DNA from: Toxorhynchites rutilus septentrionalis
Lineage: Eukaryota; Arthropoda; Insecta; Diptera; Culicidae
Direction: 5' to 3'
NCBI RefSeq assembly: GCF_029784135.1
Contig: NC_073746.1
Location: 148,804,556 to 148,868,555 of the forward strand
DNA: 64,000 nucleotides
Made by a program: the position numbers and the translations under genes. The notes under the pieces are model-generated. The model saw only the letters and a list, made by a program, of their open reading frames with translations, was not told where the DNA came from and ran no database searches. Shown here piece by piece: positions 1 through 12,145 of this stretch (the first letter of the stretch is position 1; each line of letters starts with the position of its first letter).

Positions 1-184
1 AGTCTCAATTTAAATTTTCTCTTGCATACAAAAGCGTAGTAAGAAACACATAACGTTCCGCATAATGAGGCTTGGTTTAGTTGGAGTGGCATATTTATCC
101 AGGGTCATAGGCACAAAAGGATCTTCTTCAAGAGCAGAATGTGATGAGGTATATCAGCTTTAGTAAACATAACATTGTAAATTG

Positions 185-470
185 TTATTCACCTATGACC
201 ACTTTGCCCCTAAACATGAAAATAATATCTATGCTAATTAATCGCTGAGATTAAACAAAATATCTGTTCACCTCTCCTAGAATATGTGAACAGTCATCCA
301 AACTGATGATTTGTCCAACATATCAGATTGAGTGAACTAAATTTCACGAGAAATTTCTTAGATACCATGCGCACAAAACTATGGCCGAATGGCTATCGAG
401 AGAGTAATTTCTGTTTTCATTTATATTTTGACATGCAACAGCTCTACTGAAGTACAGGGTGACTCAAAAG
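185..470. repeat. Dispersed repeat family B, copy 1
   Basis: This stretch matches 20873..21345 in the same orientation. Shared landmarks in order are a block around TTAATCGCT, the block AAACTGATGAT, the block GAGAGAG.AATTTCTGTTTT and a terminal ACAGGGTG. The second copy carries about 200 extra bases in the middle. No coding potential is seen. It is a dispersed repeat, possibly a decayed DNA transposon, because ACAGGGTG recalls some mariner ends. Class is not certain. The flanks 1..184 and 471..819 are AT-rich and show no gene. Confidence 0.5.
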
Positions 471-819
471 TCATTAAATTCTTCAAACATAAGGTGACTA
501 TCAACACGGCATCTACAGTCAAAAGTTATACTACCAAACAAGCAGGTGACCAATTTGCCCCCACTACCCCTACCGTAGTTGCACAGCGTATGAAAATTTC
601 ACACGCTCAAAACTAAACATAGATTTTTTTGCGGTTTCATAATTTTCTTCGATTTTTTTGCTAGATATCATTTTTTACACTCGTCTAGTAGTGTTGTGTC
701 ACAGATTTGAGCAATTTAGAATCCTTTAAGAGGTAAAACTTTGATAAATTTATGTTTACTTTTGCGACTCCATTAAACTCGAACTTTGCAAGCTTCAATA
801 CACAACAAATTAACAAAAA

Positions 820-1825
820 TCTATATCTATTAAAATGGATTTCTATCTGTTTGTCTGTCTGTCTGTGTGATTCTTATGGACTCGGAAACTACTGAACCGA
901 TCGACATGAAAATTGGTATGTAGAGGTTTATGGGGTCGGGGAAGGTTCTTTTGATAGTTTGAGACCCCTCCCCGCTCTCTAAGGAGGGAGGGCTGCCATA
1001 GAAATGAAACACAAATTTCTGCATTACTGGAGAATTATTCAAGCAAATGAAACGAAATTTGGCATGTGGAGGTTTTATGGTGCAATAAATGTTTTACGGT
1101 GGTTAGACACTCCACCCTTTCTCTAAGGGGGGCTTCCATACAAATGATACACAAATTTTTGCATTTCTTGAGAATTATTCAAGCAAATGAAACCAAATTT
1201 GGCAGGTGAAGGCTTTAGGGTGCAATAAATGATTATATGGTGGTTAAACACTCCACCCCCCCACTCTAAGGGGGGTTGCCATACGAATGAAACACAAATT
1301 TCTGCATAACTCGAGAATTAATCAAGCAAATGAAACCAAATTCGGCATGTCGATGTTTTAGGGTGCAATAAATGTTTTTACGGTGGTTAGACACTCTACC
1401 CCCCTATCTAAGAGGAGGCTGTTTGATGTTTTCGGTAACGAAATGATCTTCGTTCGAAAGTGGAAATGGATTTTAATGTGATAAAACGCACTCCTATATC
1501 GTCTTCTATTTATATAAATAAAAATCGATCGCCGAATTTGTTGATAAGAGCAAAACTCGAAAAAAGAATTGTCCGATTTAGGGCTGTCTTCATTATATCA
1601 TATTTTCTGTATCAAACATTTATTCCATGCAACGGAGAAACATGTTATTTGCAAGTGGATGAAAATTCTTGCACGAGAATTGTGTCTGAAAATAATCTGA
1701 TATTATAATGTCGAGTTTTGGTAGAAGTACTGAAATTTTATAGTAAAAAATAATTTTAAAGGGTAGATTAGAAGATCAATCAATTAACAGTTTTTGAGCT
1801 AGACGAAGTTTTCTGGGTCAGCTAA
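820..1825 (+). mobile_element. Non-autonomous Helitron with internal tandem repeats
   Basis: The 5' end reads A|TCTATATCTATTAAAATGGA, the TC start and A/T-rich head typical of insect Helitrons. The 3' end carries GACGAAGTTTTCTGGGTCAGCTAA, a decayed form of the 3' hairpin plus CTAG seen at 8541 and 43731. From about 1002 to 1440 a unit of about 140 bp, containing ACACAAATTTCTGCAT and GCAAATGAAAC, is repeated three to four times. A second TC head with TATATAAATAAAAATC starts near 1505, so a smaller copy of about 320 bp shares the same 3' end. There is no Rep/helicase ORF, so it is non-autonomous. The terminal CTAA instead of CTAG suggests an old copy. Confidence 0.7.
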
Positions 1826-3579
1826 TGACAGATAAAATGATACTGACACAAAAAAACACTCTTAAATTTTCATGTGGTATCATTTAAAACTAGTTTCATC
1901 AAAAACAGTTTTTCAAAAACGGGCATTTTTGCGTATTAAATTTCATACGCTGAGCACTAATGGGTTAAAACCAATTAGCTAGCTTCTTTGGGAAAATATT
2001 ACACTCGCAAAAAAATTTTAATTTTGTTTGCGTAATTATTGATTGTATTTGTTATACACTTATACCATTGAAGAAAAAATCTGAAAATTATAGTACCAAA
2101 AGTACCGTTTTAAAAGGGACAGTACTTTTGATTGACCCGTCTTTTTAACAATTTGTACCGTATTTTAAGTACAAAGGAAAAATCTGTACAATTATGTTCT
2201 ATTTTACTACGATTTATTTGAGAAACCATACCTTAAACTATGGGTGTCTCTGACAAGATATTTATTGGTGACCTTTCAAACAATTATTCGAATTTTTGAA
2301 GGAGAAGATATATTTGTCACTGAAGTTGATAATATTGATGATTTAATTAGAATTCTTCAACATGAAAGGAAAGAAGTATTTTTGGCTATTGAGGTGCAAA
2401 GTGTCAAATGCGATGAATTATCCCTGGAAATGTCTTAATTTTTTCCACTAACTGTAACACTATTGACATTTTGAGATTCCATTTTCGATCACTATAACAA
2501 TTTGGTCGAGTGAACACCGGGGCTTCCTCATCCGCACCTTTTATGGAAGCATTTGTTCAGTGATTGCGAAACGAAGAGGCTTCAGTAGACATTTTGACAT
2601 TCCCCGCACAGAATCGGTACCCTATGCTTAAAGTAATTCTATCGTGGTTAATTCATGTGATCGCCTCAGGAAGCTCAATTGTACAACATAATGAGTTGAA
2701 GAATACACGAAAAAGTGGGATCAGTAAGAGCTTCAATTGAGTAGTCACCGATACGGTCTGTGCGCAAATATGTTGTTGCTTCGTTCTGATTTAAAATTCC
2801 ATCTTTATTAAATTGAATTAACTCGAGAATTAAATGATCGTGACAAGTCAGTCGCGAAATGTATTAGGATTAAGAGAGACTACTGTTTCAATATCCCATA
2901 AAAGGACGGAGTTAGTTTACAATATCTCCTCTCTTCACAATCTTCACTACTTTATTATGATGCTGTTTGGGTAGAGTTAGTAGATAATGATGAAAAAAAA
3001 AATCCAACTAGAAGGTGAAATCAACCTTTCTTATGATGTTTCCCTTCATACTGTTGATCGAGGGTTAATAGATAAAATGACCACTTGCTCGTTAAAAACT
3101 TTTTCCCTGTAATAGTGCCCCTTCTCCGATGGACGGAAGACTTGTTGATAGTTGTATGGACTATTCATATAAGTTTCGTTTTGAATTAAAAAAAATATTT
3201 TTTTTTGAATGATTTCAATTTTTTTAAAATAATTTATTTTTCATTGTAATTTTTACTTATTTTTTAATGAAAGATATTTTTATTTCCTATATTTCATTCT
3301 CTAACTAACATTTTGTAGATTTTAAAGTTTTCAAGTTTTTTTTTTCGAAAACAGATTTAAAAACTTTAAATTTCAAAAAATTTCCAACTCAAAAAACTAT
3401 AAGAACTACAGAATTTTGATTAGACAATGAAATATAGGAAATTATTCAAGGTTTTATCAAAAAAATGGACAATATTTTTATTTTTTAAATTTATTCGTTT
3501 TCCTCAAAAAAACATATTTCAAAATTCTGTACGAGAATAATTTTTTTTCAGTGTATTCTTTTTTTTTATCCAAAATATA
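1826..3579. other. Intergenic, no gene recognised
   Basis: This stretch is AT-rich with many A and T runs, especially 3185..3590. The piece 1965..2075 (AGCTAGCTTCTTTGGGAAAA and onward) resembles internal parts of the CAGCC-type MITE found at 7303 and 50456, so it is probably a fragment of that family. No open frame here shows recognisable similarity. Confidence 0.5.
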
Positions 3580-4862
3580 TATTCTTATTAAGGCTCATAT
3601 GGCGTCAGCCTAACGGGGCCGGGAGTTCAATATTTTGACAATGTTTGCTTACAACTATGTTAGTAATATGTAACCGATTACTCGCGGTTGGCTCGAGATT
3701 AGTATTACAAGTGTTCTCATAATTGGGATGTGGCAGTCTTCAATGCTGTCTACGTGTGCGACACGGGATACTTCATATTGAGATGCAGCTGACCGTTACT
3801 CAGCAACGTCCCCTAATCTGCACCCCATATCTAGCGTGGTGCGTCTTTCTCGACTCGAGGAATCCAGGATAGAATGATCACTAGCCGGCGCAATCATCAG
3901 TTCGTGTAGAGTTGTCATGAGCGGTACAACCTTTGGCTCTTGTTGAATCATCAGTGGACCGCACAACCTTCGGCCCGTGTATCTGTAAAGAGTGTGTGTA
4001 TGTATTGCCGCGACTAAGTAAAAGTTTATAGATCGGATAGGAGGGATATGAAACAGGAACACAACGAAGGAAACACCATTAAACGTTGACATCGGCGTTT
4101 CTAAGGAACAGGCATAGATGGAGCAGAAGATCAAGATCACGGCTACTTAAGATATCCCGGACGGGGATATCCGATTGTCTGCCCTGTGCCCTCAATGCTC
4201 TGGAGAGCTGAAAGCGGGCAACATGGAACCGGATACACGACCAGACGATATGCTCGATGCCGTGGTAGCCATCGCCACAATCACATAGATTGCTTGCTGC
4301 GAGGCCAATGCGATAAAGATGCGCGTTTAGGTTGTAGTGAATGGACATAAGCCGAGAGATCACGCGAATGAAATCACGACCTACATTCAATCCCTTGAAC
4401 CATGCGCTGCCAACTTACAAGCGTGTACTGACGAGAAATGTGGAAAAATTCATTATAAGCAATTTGCCTTTCAAAAAGTATGCCTTCTGAAGCGCCCACC
4501 TTAGCTAGCGAGTCCGCTGAGAGGGAACCCATGCTAAGGTAATCTTGAATAATTTTTCGACCAAAACACTCAATAGATGTCTTATTCTTGTTAGGAAATA
4601 AGATGAGCGTTTATCAACTTTCATTGAGCGGATTGCCTCTATTGAGCTGAGACTGTCTGAAAAAATAAAATAATGGTCGATGGGCAGTGTTTCAATGATC
4701 CCTAGTGCATAGTATATCGCACCCATTTCAGCGACATACACGGAACAAGGTTTCTGAGTTTGGAAGAGGCACTGGAATTTTCATCGAAGATGCCGAAGCC
4801 AGTGGACCCGTTTGTGTATGAACCGTCAGTAAAGAATATTCTGCCGAAAATATCGGCGGAAT
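3580..4862 (-). mobile_element. 3' half of a non-LTR retrotransposon (RNase H-bearing LINE)
   Basis: Read on the - strand this is the RNase H domain, the cysteine-rich C-terminus and the 3' untranslated tail of a LINE. The non-coding tail 3580..4035 is repeated in the opposite orientation at 55096..55560 with high identity. That pair defines the 3' terminus near GCCATATGAGCCTTAATA. The 5' part is missing: at about 4860-4915 the sequence switches to a + strand RT fragment of another LINE. RNase H placement after the RT is known for the I, LOA and R1-like groups. The exact clade is not determined. Confidence 0.75.
4079..4840 (-). pseudogene. LINE ORF2 C-terminus: RNase H domain and CCHC-like tail, broken
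   Basis: The start of the domain reads FFTDGSYTNGSTGFGIFDEN near 4840..4780, and AEMGAIYYAL and FSDSLSSIEA follow in 4741..4505. These supply the D, E and D residues of an RNase H1 active site. After AWVPS at about 4525 the frame is lost: a deletion removes the usual H..I.GNE segment and ADSLAKVGA resumes in another frame. Segment 4390..4079 then encodes LCDCG.....H..EH..W.C, the zinc-finger-like end of such LINEs, and stops at 4079. The product is not expected to be functional. It would have removed RNA from the cDNA hybrid during target-primed insertion. Confidence 0.75.
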
Positions 4863-4912
4863 AGAATCGGAGCGTAGGTAATCTGAATATGAATCCTCGC
4901 TATTCGAAATCA

Positions 4913-5150
4913 TCGTATTGGATTTTATCACCCATGCTTGCAACAATTACATCGTCGAGGAACAACATGGTTTCGTGTCTAAACGGTCGACTTCCACGAA
5001 TCTTCTTCTGTACACATCATACATCGCTCGTTCACTTGAGCTGCGACAGCAAATCGATGCGGTATATACCGATTTCTCCGCAGCATTCGACAAAATCAAC
5101 CACAACATCGCTGTAGCTAAGCTTCAACGTCTTGGTTTTAAAGGTAAAGG
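4913..5150 (+). pseudogene. Jockey/CR1-like reverse transcriptase fragment
   Basis: The + strand frame gives EEQHGFVSKRSTSTNLL followed by IDAVYTDFSAAFDKINH and KLQRLGFKG. These are RT motifs: the GF(V).+RS segment and motif A with the catalytic D in YTDFSAAFDK. Only about 80 residues survive, with no upstream endonuclease and no downstream YADD motif. It abuts the oppositely oriented RNase H relic, so the junction is a rearrangement or nested insertion. The fragment is non-functional. Confidence 0.75.
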
Positions 5151-7128
5151 TGGTTTCATTGGGCTCTCGAAGGAATGTTACCAAAGCGCTTTTTGTATCT
5201 GATATTATTTTATCAAATATCGATTTCCCCGAATTGCTATACTTAATTAATTTTAACATTAGTCGTCGCAATTAGCGTACCCGTAACTACTTGTACCTTC
5301 CACCATCTCGAACAAATTACGGCTACAATGAACCCGTAACCAGTATGTGTCGTGTGTTCAATCTTTGTAGTTCGTCTTTTGATTATCACCTTTCCCGTTA
5401 TTCATCACCACAACGTTATTTACAACTACAACGTTTAACTGCAATCTGAGCTGGTGCTGCCAAATCCTAAGACGAGTTAACATGAAATTCGTCCAAAGTT
5501 CCCCTGTATCAGGAAAACGGAGATGTCACGACTCAAGCCCAATTTTTTTGGGCTTTCGTACCCCGTTTTTATTCCTGAACTATTAAGACAGCCTATCCAT
5601 GAATCTTCAAAGATATGGGTGGTTATCATTATGAAAAGCAGTGCATAATAAGAAATATCAGAATTTCCTTAAAGTACTGAGACTCAAATCAAGAAGAAAA
5701 AGAAACAGGAAATAAAGAAGAAGAAGGAGAACGAAATGAATCGAAAGGAACTGAGCAGTAATTGCAAATTTGTGTACAAATAAAAAAAATCATTAGAACC
5801 CATCGAAAAATCGAATACAGCTGCACTAACACCAGCGCAAAGGTTATTAAACCGAAACACCATCGACAGCACCAAAGTTATGATCCAACAGTACTAACGC
5901 TAATGATAAATGATGTTCTATACAAAACCACCTTAATTTTCATAGAGATAAAAAAATATGCGCAAATCACATAACAAATGAAAATACTCGACATTACCCA
6001 TCCGTCTTTTTATAATCAAAACTGAAAACCTTTTTGTATTGCTATGCGAATGAAACTCGATGATAATAAGATTTCAAACGATGCAAACATATTGTTATCC
6101 ATGTCGTCATGGAACATTGAAAGGGATTTAAAAAACAAAAACATCGCTAAAATTCCACTCCTGCAATCGAACACCTGTCATTCCACAATATCCAACAAAA
6201 ACAGTTTAATTTCAATATATGCATGAATCGCGGTCTATAATTGGGTTTCAAGAATCACACAGGAAGTGGCGACATAGAAAAGCTTTCAAGCTTTTGTTTG
6301 GCATTAAAATTGGGTCAGAATATGAATGTGGTTTGAGATCTTATTGCTATACATTCTCATTCTGCTCTACACAGCCGTTGATCACACTGTTTAGCGCTGC
6401 ACTAAATTACGCGTTAAGTATCCGACGAACGGTTTTCGAATCGAAAATATTCATTTATAAGTAGGATAAGTAGGTATAGTAGGTGCCGATGATAGTATTA
6501 CTGTACAAACATTTGTAGGTATGTTTTTCAATTGATGTTTAGTTTAATACACTATCGATCGGTGAAGAGGGAACGTGTGTTAACATTTGTATGAATATTT
6601 CTGTTTTAATTTTTCATGCGCATTACCATTTCATCCTATCTGTTTTCAGAAAGAATGTTTTTATTTCTCGAAAAATGATTAGAGACTAGCGATTGTATGA
6701 AAATTCGCGTAAACTTATATTCGTACAGTGTTAAAAATGTCAATCTGATTCCGAAAGTGTTAATCAATTTCAGGATTTAACGTTAAGTACCCTTGTTCAT
6801 TGCAGCTGCCTTCCTAGCAAATATTAAATCGTATAACTAGCGTATATACAGCCTCATGTATTCCATATTTTGGGTGATAGATGATGCGCCTAACTGGCAT
6901 ATACATGCAAGGTGATATAAACACATGACAATTGCACGCGAATTAATTTGGATGAATATACGACTTACACATGCATCTAGTACGACTGTTGTGATACGTA
7001 TGTACAATTTACTACAGGCAAACGAAAAAAAAAACGAATGGCGGAAAATGTTTGTGAGGTTATTTTTATAATTTTAACATTTATGTTTATAGAAATAGGA
7101 ATTATTAAATTGACTTTGAATATGATTA
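5151..7128. other. Intergenic, no gene recognised
   Basis: This is AT-rich DNA with a purine-rich stretch at about 5690..5760 and a short stem CCCAA/TTGGG around 5552..5566. Short open frames exist at 5762..6464, but none has recognisable similarity or a coding-like composition. Confidence 0.45.
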
Positions 7129-8541
7129 TCTATATAAATAAAAATGATTAATTCAAGAACGGAGCAACGGATTCGAATAGTCAGTATTAGGATTGATGTG
7201 TCTCAGTCTGCGTCAGGTTTATATGCCAAAAAAATTATGAAAACCATTCGGAAAGCTGGAAAATTGGAATGTCATTTTTTCGGCAAATTTTGCATATCTA
7301 TACAGCCATTCCATGCCAAACCGATGTAGTGGTTATAGTTTTGTTCTTCATCGCAAATTATTAAACCCGTATTTTTTTTTATGTTTTTGTTAGGGTAACC
7401 ATTTCTATTCTAGGGTGATTTTTCGGGCCATCGGTTAACTTTGAAAGATCATAATTCAAAAACGAAAAAAAACGTCTAGCTGGTTTCGACATATGTTATG
7501 TGAAAAATTCTCAGCTTTCCAGAAAAAATATTAAAAAATATAGCACCTTTGGTCCCGAGACCATGAAAACTATAAAAAACAAATACAATCAATAATACCG
7601 AAAACATAATTCAAATTTTCTGTAACTGTAGTATTTTTCCTAGAAAGACCAGCTAATTGGCCTCAATTTGATATGTCGAACATCTAAATTGGCCCAGTGG
7701 TTCGAAAGTTATGAATTGTTGAAAAAAGTTATTGTTGGCAAAAGTGCGAAAAAATGGATTTTTCGGATCACTCTAGAATAGAAATGGTCACCCTAACCAA
7801 AAAAAAAAAATAAAAAAAATACGGGTTTAATAATTTGCGATGAAGAACAAAACTACCACTTTTGACGAAAATCTGAGAACCATTATATGGGTTTGGCATG
7901 GAATGGCTGATTTGGTGTCCGTTCTTCATGATTTAAATCAATAACGGAGTAACGGATTTGAAAAGTCAGTATCAGGATTGAAGTGCCTCAGTCTGCGTCA
8001 GGTTTATATGCTAAAAAAAATTATGAAAACCATTCGGAAATTGGAAAAATTGGAAAGTCATTTTTTCGGCAAATTTTGCATATCTATATAAATAAAAATG
8101 ATTTGGTGTCCGTTCTTCACGATTTAACTCAAGTACGGAGCACCGGATTTGAACAGTCAGTATCAGGATTGATGTGTCTCAGTCTGCGTCAAGTGTATAT
8201 GTCAAAAAAGAAGCAGAAGTTTATATGCTAAAAAAATTATGAAAACCATTCGGAAATTGGAAAAATTGGAAAGTCATTTTTTCGGCAAATTTTGCATATC
8301 TATATAAATAAAAATGATTTGGTGTCCGTTCCTCACGATTTAACTCAAGTACGGAGCAACGGATTTGAACAGTCAGTATCAGGATTGATGTGTCTCAGTC
8401 TGCGTCAAGTGTATATGTCAAAAAAGAAGCCGCTAATATGGATCGCGTACAGAAAAATAATTTTTGGGGAATGTGAGTGCTCGAAATTATCTGAATCAGA
8501 AAAGCAATTGTGGGCGGGACGAAGTTTTCCGGGTCAGCTAG
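7129..8541 (+). mobile_element. Helitron array with four 5' heads and one 3' end
   Basis: Four heads of the form TCTATATAAATAAAAATGAT are found: at 7129, in the interrupted unit resuming at 7910, at 8083 and at 8299. Each is followed by GGTGTCCGTT, AACGGAGCAACGGATT and GTCTCAGTCTGCGTCA. Only one 3' terminus is present, GGGCGGGACGAAG...GGGTCAGCTAG ending at 8541, followed by T as expected for an A|T target. Heads 3 and 4 lie 216 bp apart. No Rep/helicase gene is present. Repeated 5' ends sharing one 3' end fit rolling-circle transposition with missed or repeated initiation, or insertion of Helitrons into one another. Confidence 0.75.
7303..7909. mobile_element. MITE with CAGCCATTCCATGCCAAACC inverted ends
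   Basis: The left end is CAGCCATTCCATGCCAAACC and the right end is its complement GGTTTGGCATGGAATGGCTG, less one internal mismatch. A second inner inverted repeat pairs 7337..7425 (GTTCTTCATCGCAAATTATT and onward) with 7770..7860, so more than 100 bp at each end is self-complementary. It is 607 bp long with no ORF. It interrupts a Helitron head of the surrounding array. Related partial copies lie at 39695..40370, 48990..49150, 50456..50627 and 53500..54045. Confidence 0.75.
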
Positions 8542-10964
8542 TTTAAAATAAGTGGTGATGTTGGTTGAGATAATTTGCTCCGATGGGATTCAGACCTCGG
8601 TTGATTGGATGATAAGCAACAGCTATCTCGCACGGCTATCTGGAATATAATTCTAGAGCAGTTAAAACTTGTACATATATTACGGATAAGATGTAATCGG
8701 ATACGTCATTCTTGTTCGTCTATTGTATCATTCCTGGTCGTCTATTTGTATTTTACAACATTGATTCAATTTATATGTTCATGCGATTCACAAACTGCAT
8801 CAGCCTGGTATGCATATATGATTTCGTAAGATCGATTGTACGATTTCATAAAACTGATGCTTGTTACACCGAATTGAGACTTAATTTGTGGTGATAAATA
8901 AAATCGAGGTTTTCACATTTTATACGATTTTAGATGTTCACAATGTATGCATTATATATGATTCTAATTCGATCTCACTTTATATGCGACTTAGAATATG
9001 CCAAGTTATGCGATTTAATGTTTGCTATCTACCAGCTTTTTGGAGCGCATAGTATTTAGGTTTAATAAATTAAAAAAAAAACAACAGTGTATTTAATATG
9101 TTGTTTTTAACCTGAATAATTAATTCATTTCATAGCAACTTTTCTGCGCATTGTTTTTAAATTGGACATCGGGATTTCGAGTTATGATTTTTTGCAAAAA
9201 ATATCAATGATTCTGGGTACCCCCTTATAAAAATTTGTTGAAATTAAACACACTCTCGAAATCGAATTGACATCTCGCTAATCTATGGCCATTTTTCGAG
9301 AAATAAAAACCTAAAAAAACAGATAACACACCGTTTCACTTTCATGTGACATGTGAGATTTTTTCGAAAGCTTGTTTTCGACTTTCAAGAGGAGCGAAAG
9401 GTGATCTGCATGGTTGTGTACGAATTCGAGTTTGTATCACTGTACCTAATATTTTAAACGGTTTCGAATCTATTTGAAGAGTACACATGAATTATCGTAA
9501 AACAGTGCTTTCGGCAAGGACACGTGGTTAGTAAACAACGGCTGTCGAGATGCTGCGTTTCCCGGCAATCGTGACAGATGAAAGGTGCGCAGCCGCCGCA
9601 TCGTGGCGTTCGGCGCATGTCCGCGGTGGCCGTGTTTTTATCATAATGCACATATGGGAAGTGTAGAGAAGCAACAACATTTTTGGTGCTCGAAACTGTG
9701 TGAATAAATATCGGAAATAATCCGATTGATTTGATTCGGAAATAAATAGTTTCAATTAGTTAAGTTAACTAGTGTTATGGTAGCGTAATGTATTTTTCCT
9801 AGGAATAAGTGGTGATAAGAGTGGAACGAATAGCAGAAAAAAGAGGGAAGAGTGTATGTTGTTGATCTGTGAAGTTATCGATTTTCCATAGGATAAACAA
9901 TTTTGTGTATGATACTGGTTGATAGGAACCCAGTAATAGCTGAGACCAATAACGGACAGCTCATGATGTCAGTTCAGGTAAAGACTGACATGATTATTAT
10001 CATTAAAGGTAGAATATGGCCTTCGATCGTTGAGCACAATTCGGTAATATTTGATGAGATTTGGAGTTTAAAAGCATTCAAATACCTATACATATGGTTA
10101 ATGTGATTAATATTTCCAATAAATTTCGTAGTTGGTAGTCAAACGAAAACTAAAAAAGAATAATATATAACATGAGAAAAGTAACAAAAAAGTAAATTTA
10201 CCATTAAATTTGTGGTACGTTTATGTTGAAAATGTGAAAGTATCTGTTTAATGCAAGCTGATAATATATTGATAAGCATCTCTTTCCTTGTGCATTGAGA
10301 ATGCATTGCTCTTTCTTAGTTCAGGAAAGTCACATCGAAAGTTTTGCACCAAAAAGGATTTTTACAGGAAATCGGAAATTAAATCAACCAATACCGTGTT
10401 TTCAACAGTTTTTCAATTAATGGAGATCTCACAAGCAAATCGTTGAAGTTTCGTGTTAGAAATCAGCCGACAACGAGAATGATTGAGACGACTTCACTCA
10501 AATTTTCAGTGATGTTTATAGTCAGTATCAAAACTGTCTCTGATCATAGTAATGTCACGAAAAAGTGCACTAGCCGCATCGGTGTAATGAAAAGTTTTAA
10601 TATTGTATTGATGCTGGTATCACAATAACAATTGATTATGTTGATAATGAACAAATATTCACATTTTAATTCAATTTCAAATATTGAATTTCTTATAGAT
10701 ACCTTAATTCATAAAAATGTTGAACGCAACGCAACGAGATGATTTTCGTTGGAGGCAGATGTTAAGTGAAATCTTCAACGATTTGAAGAGTTTAAACTCC
10801 TTTGATGGCCTTGATGGCTTTGATGGCCATTAAACAGGGTCTCATCACTCAAAATGGTACTCTTTCGCGAAATTAAATTGATTTCTGGATACAATAGAGC
10901 CTTCTTTTTAAATTGATTTACAAATACATATTCATGGTGAAAAACTAAAAATATGTTTAATCAC
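8542..10964. other. Intergenic, one GC-rich island, no gene recognised
   Basis: This is mostly AT-rich. A GC-rich, CpG-containing patch at 9515..9645 stands out and could be part of a promoter or untranslated exon, but no splice-consistent ORF was found. At 10795..10830 the words GATGGCC and TTGATGGC repeat. Short frames at 9454..9755, 9903..10106 and 10443..10628 show no recognisable domain. Confidence 0.4.
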
Positions 10965-12095
10965 TTTTGTCTCAAATTCCGAACACCATTTCCGGACAGC
11001 AAAAATGCAATTTAAAAAAAAATCATAACTTTTGAACTAATTGACCGATTCATATGATCGATATATCAAATCAAAGTCAATTAGCTAGTCTGTTTTGGAA
11101 AAATGCTATACTCCCAAAAAATTGTATTTGTTTTTTATGGTTTAAATGGTTTCGGGACAAAGGGTGCTATATCGGTATCGATACCTGTAAATGATGTTAA
11201 AATGAAGTATATAGCCCAAAGAATTCAGGGTTTTGATTATTAAAATTGAACTGTTCGCAATTTGAATCATGCGTAGAAATTTGATTCATATTCCGAACAC
11301 TAACTTTAATGAAGATTTCTGCATAAAATATAATTTTTTTCATCCATTTATTGTAGATTCTTATCATTTATGGCACTTAACATGAAAACAACATATGAAA
11401 AAAACTATAATAACTGAAAAATTAACGATGCTTGTTTTTTACAGAATTTGCTAACGCAAACAATTTATCATTTGTGTTGAATAGCACTTTTTTGCTAATG
11501 CTTGATATTATAAATTATTTGCTGTATCGATACCTGTAAATGATGTTAAAATGAAGGCTATAACCCAAAGAATATCAGGGTTTGATCATTCAATTATTTA
11601 TAACATTAAAGTTCAGTAAATTTACATTTGAAAATTAAGTGTTCGGAATTTGAATCATGCGTAGAAACTTGATTCATATTCCGAACACCACATCAATATT
11701 AATTTTAATGAAGATTTCTGCGTAAAATATTTTTTTTTTCAATCAGTTATTGCAGGTTCTTACATTATCTAGCACTTAACATGAAAACAGCAAACAAAAT
11801 AGTTGCAACAACTACAAAAAGTGAAAAATGAACGATGCTAATTTTTTACGGAATTTGCTAACGAAAAAATTTTATCTTTGTTTTTGACTGTTAGTTTTTC
11901 GTAAATGTCTAATATTATAAATTATACGCTGTATCGATGCTTGTAAATGATGTTGAAATGAAGCCTATACATCAAAGAATGTCTGTGTTTTCATTATTTA
12001 ATTATTTATAACATAAAATTTTAATAAATTTACATTTAAAAATGATATTTTCGGAATTTGAGACTATTCGGAGTATGAGACAAAACGGTATTCTT
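10965..12095. repeat. Tandem triplication flanked by inverted TTTTGTCTCA ends
   Basis: A block starting GTATCGATACCTGTAAATGA occurs at about 11177, 11525 and 11931 (third copy GTATCGATGCTTGTAAATGA). It is followed each time by AAAATGAAG, CAAAGAAT, the paired AATTTGAATCATGCGTAGAAA and TGATTCATATTCCGAACAC, and a T-run. Spacings are about 348 and 406 bp. Outer ends TTTTGTCTCAAATTCCGAA (about 10965) and TTCGGAGTATGAGACAAAAC (about 12070) are inverted to each other. The left edge also contains a CAGCC-MITE fragment (10985..11165). It is probably a non-autonomous DNA element with internal repeats. Confidence 0.55.
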
Positions 12096-12145
12096 TTCGC
12101 TTTTCGAAAGCTAATAGTCGATCCGCTAATCGTACATTGACTCAT

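Noticed and set aside
7129..8541. CRISPR-like repeated heads
   Set aside because: Repeats are long, irregularly spaced and match Helitron ends. The DNA is eukaryotic.
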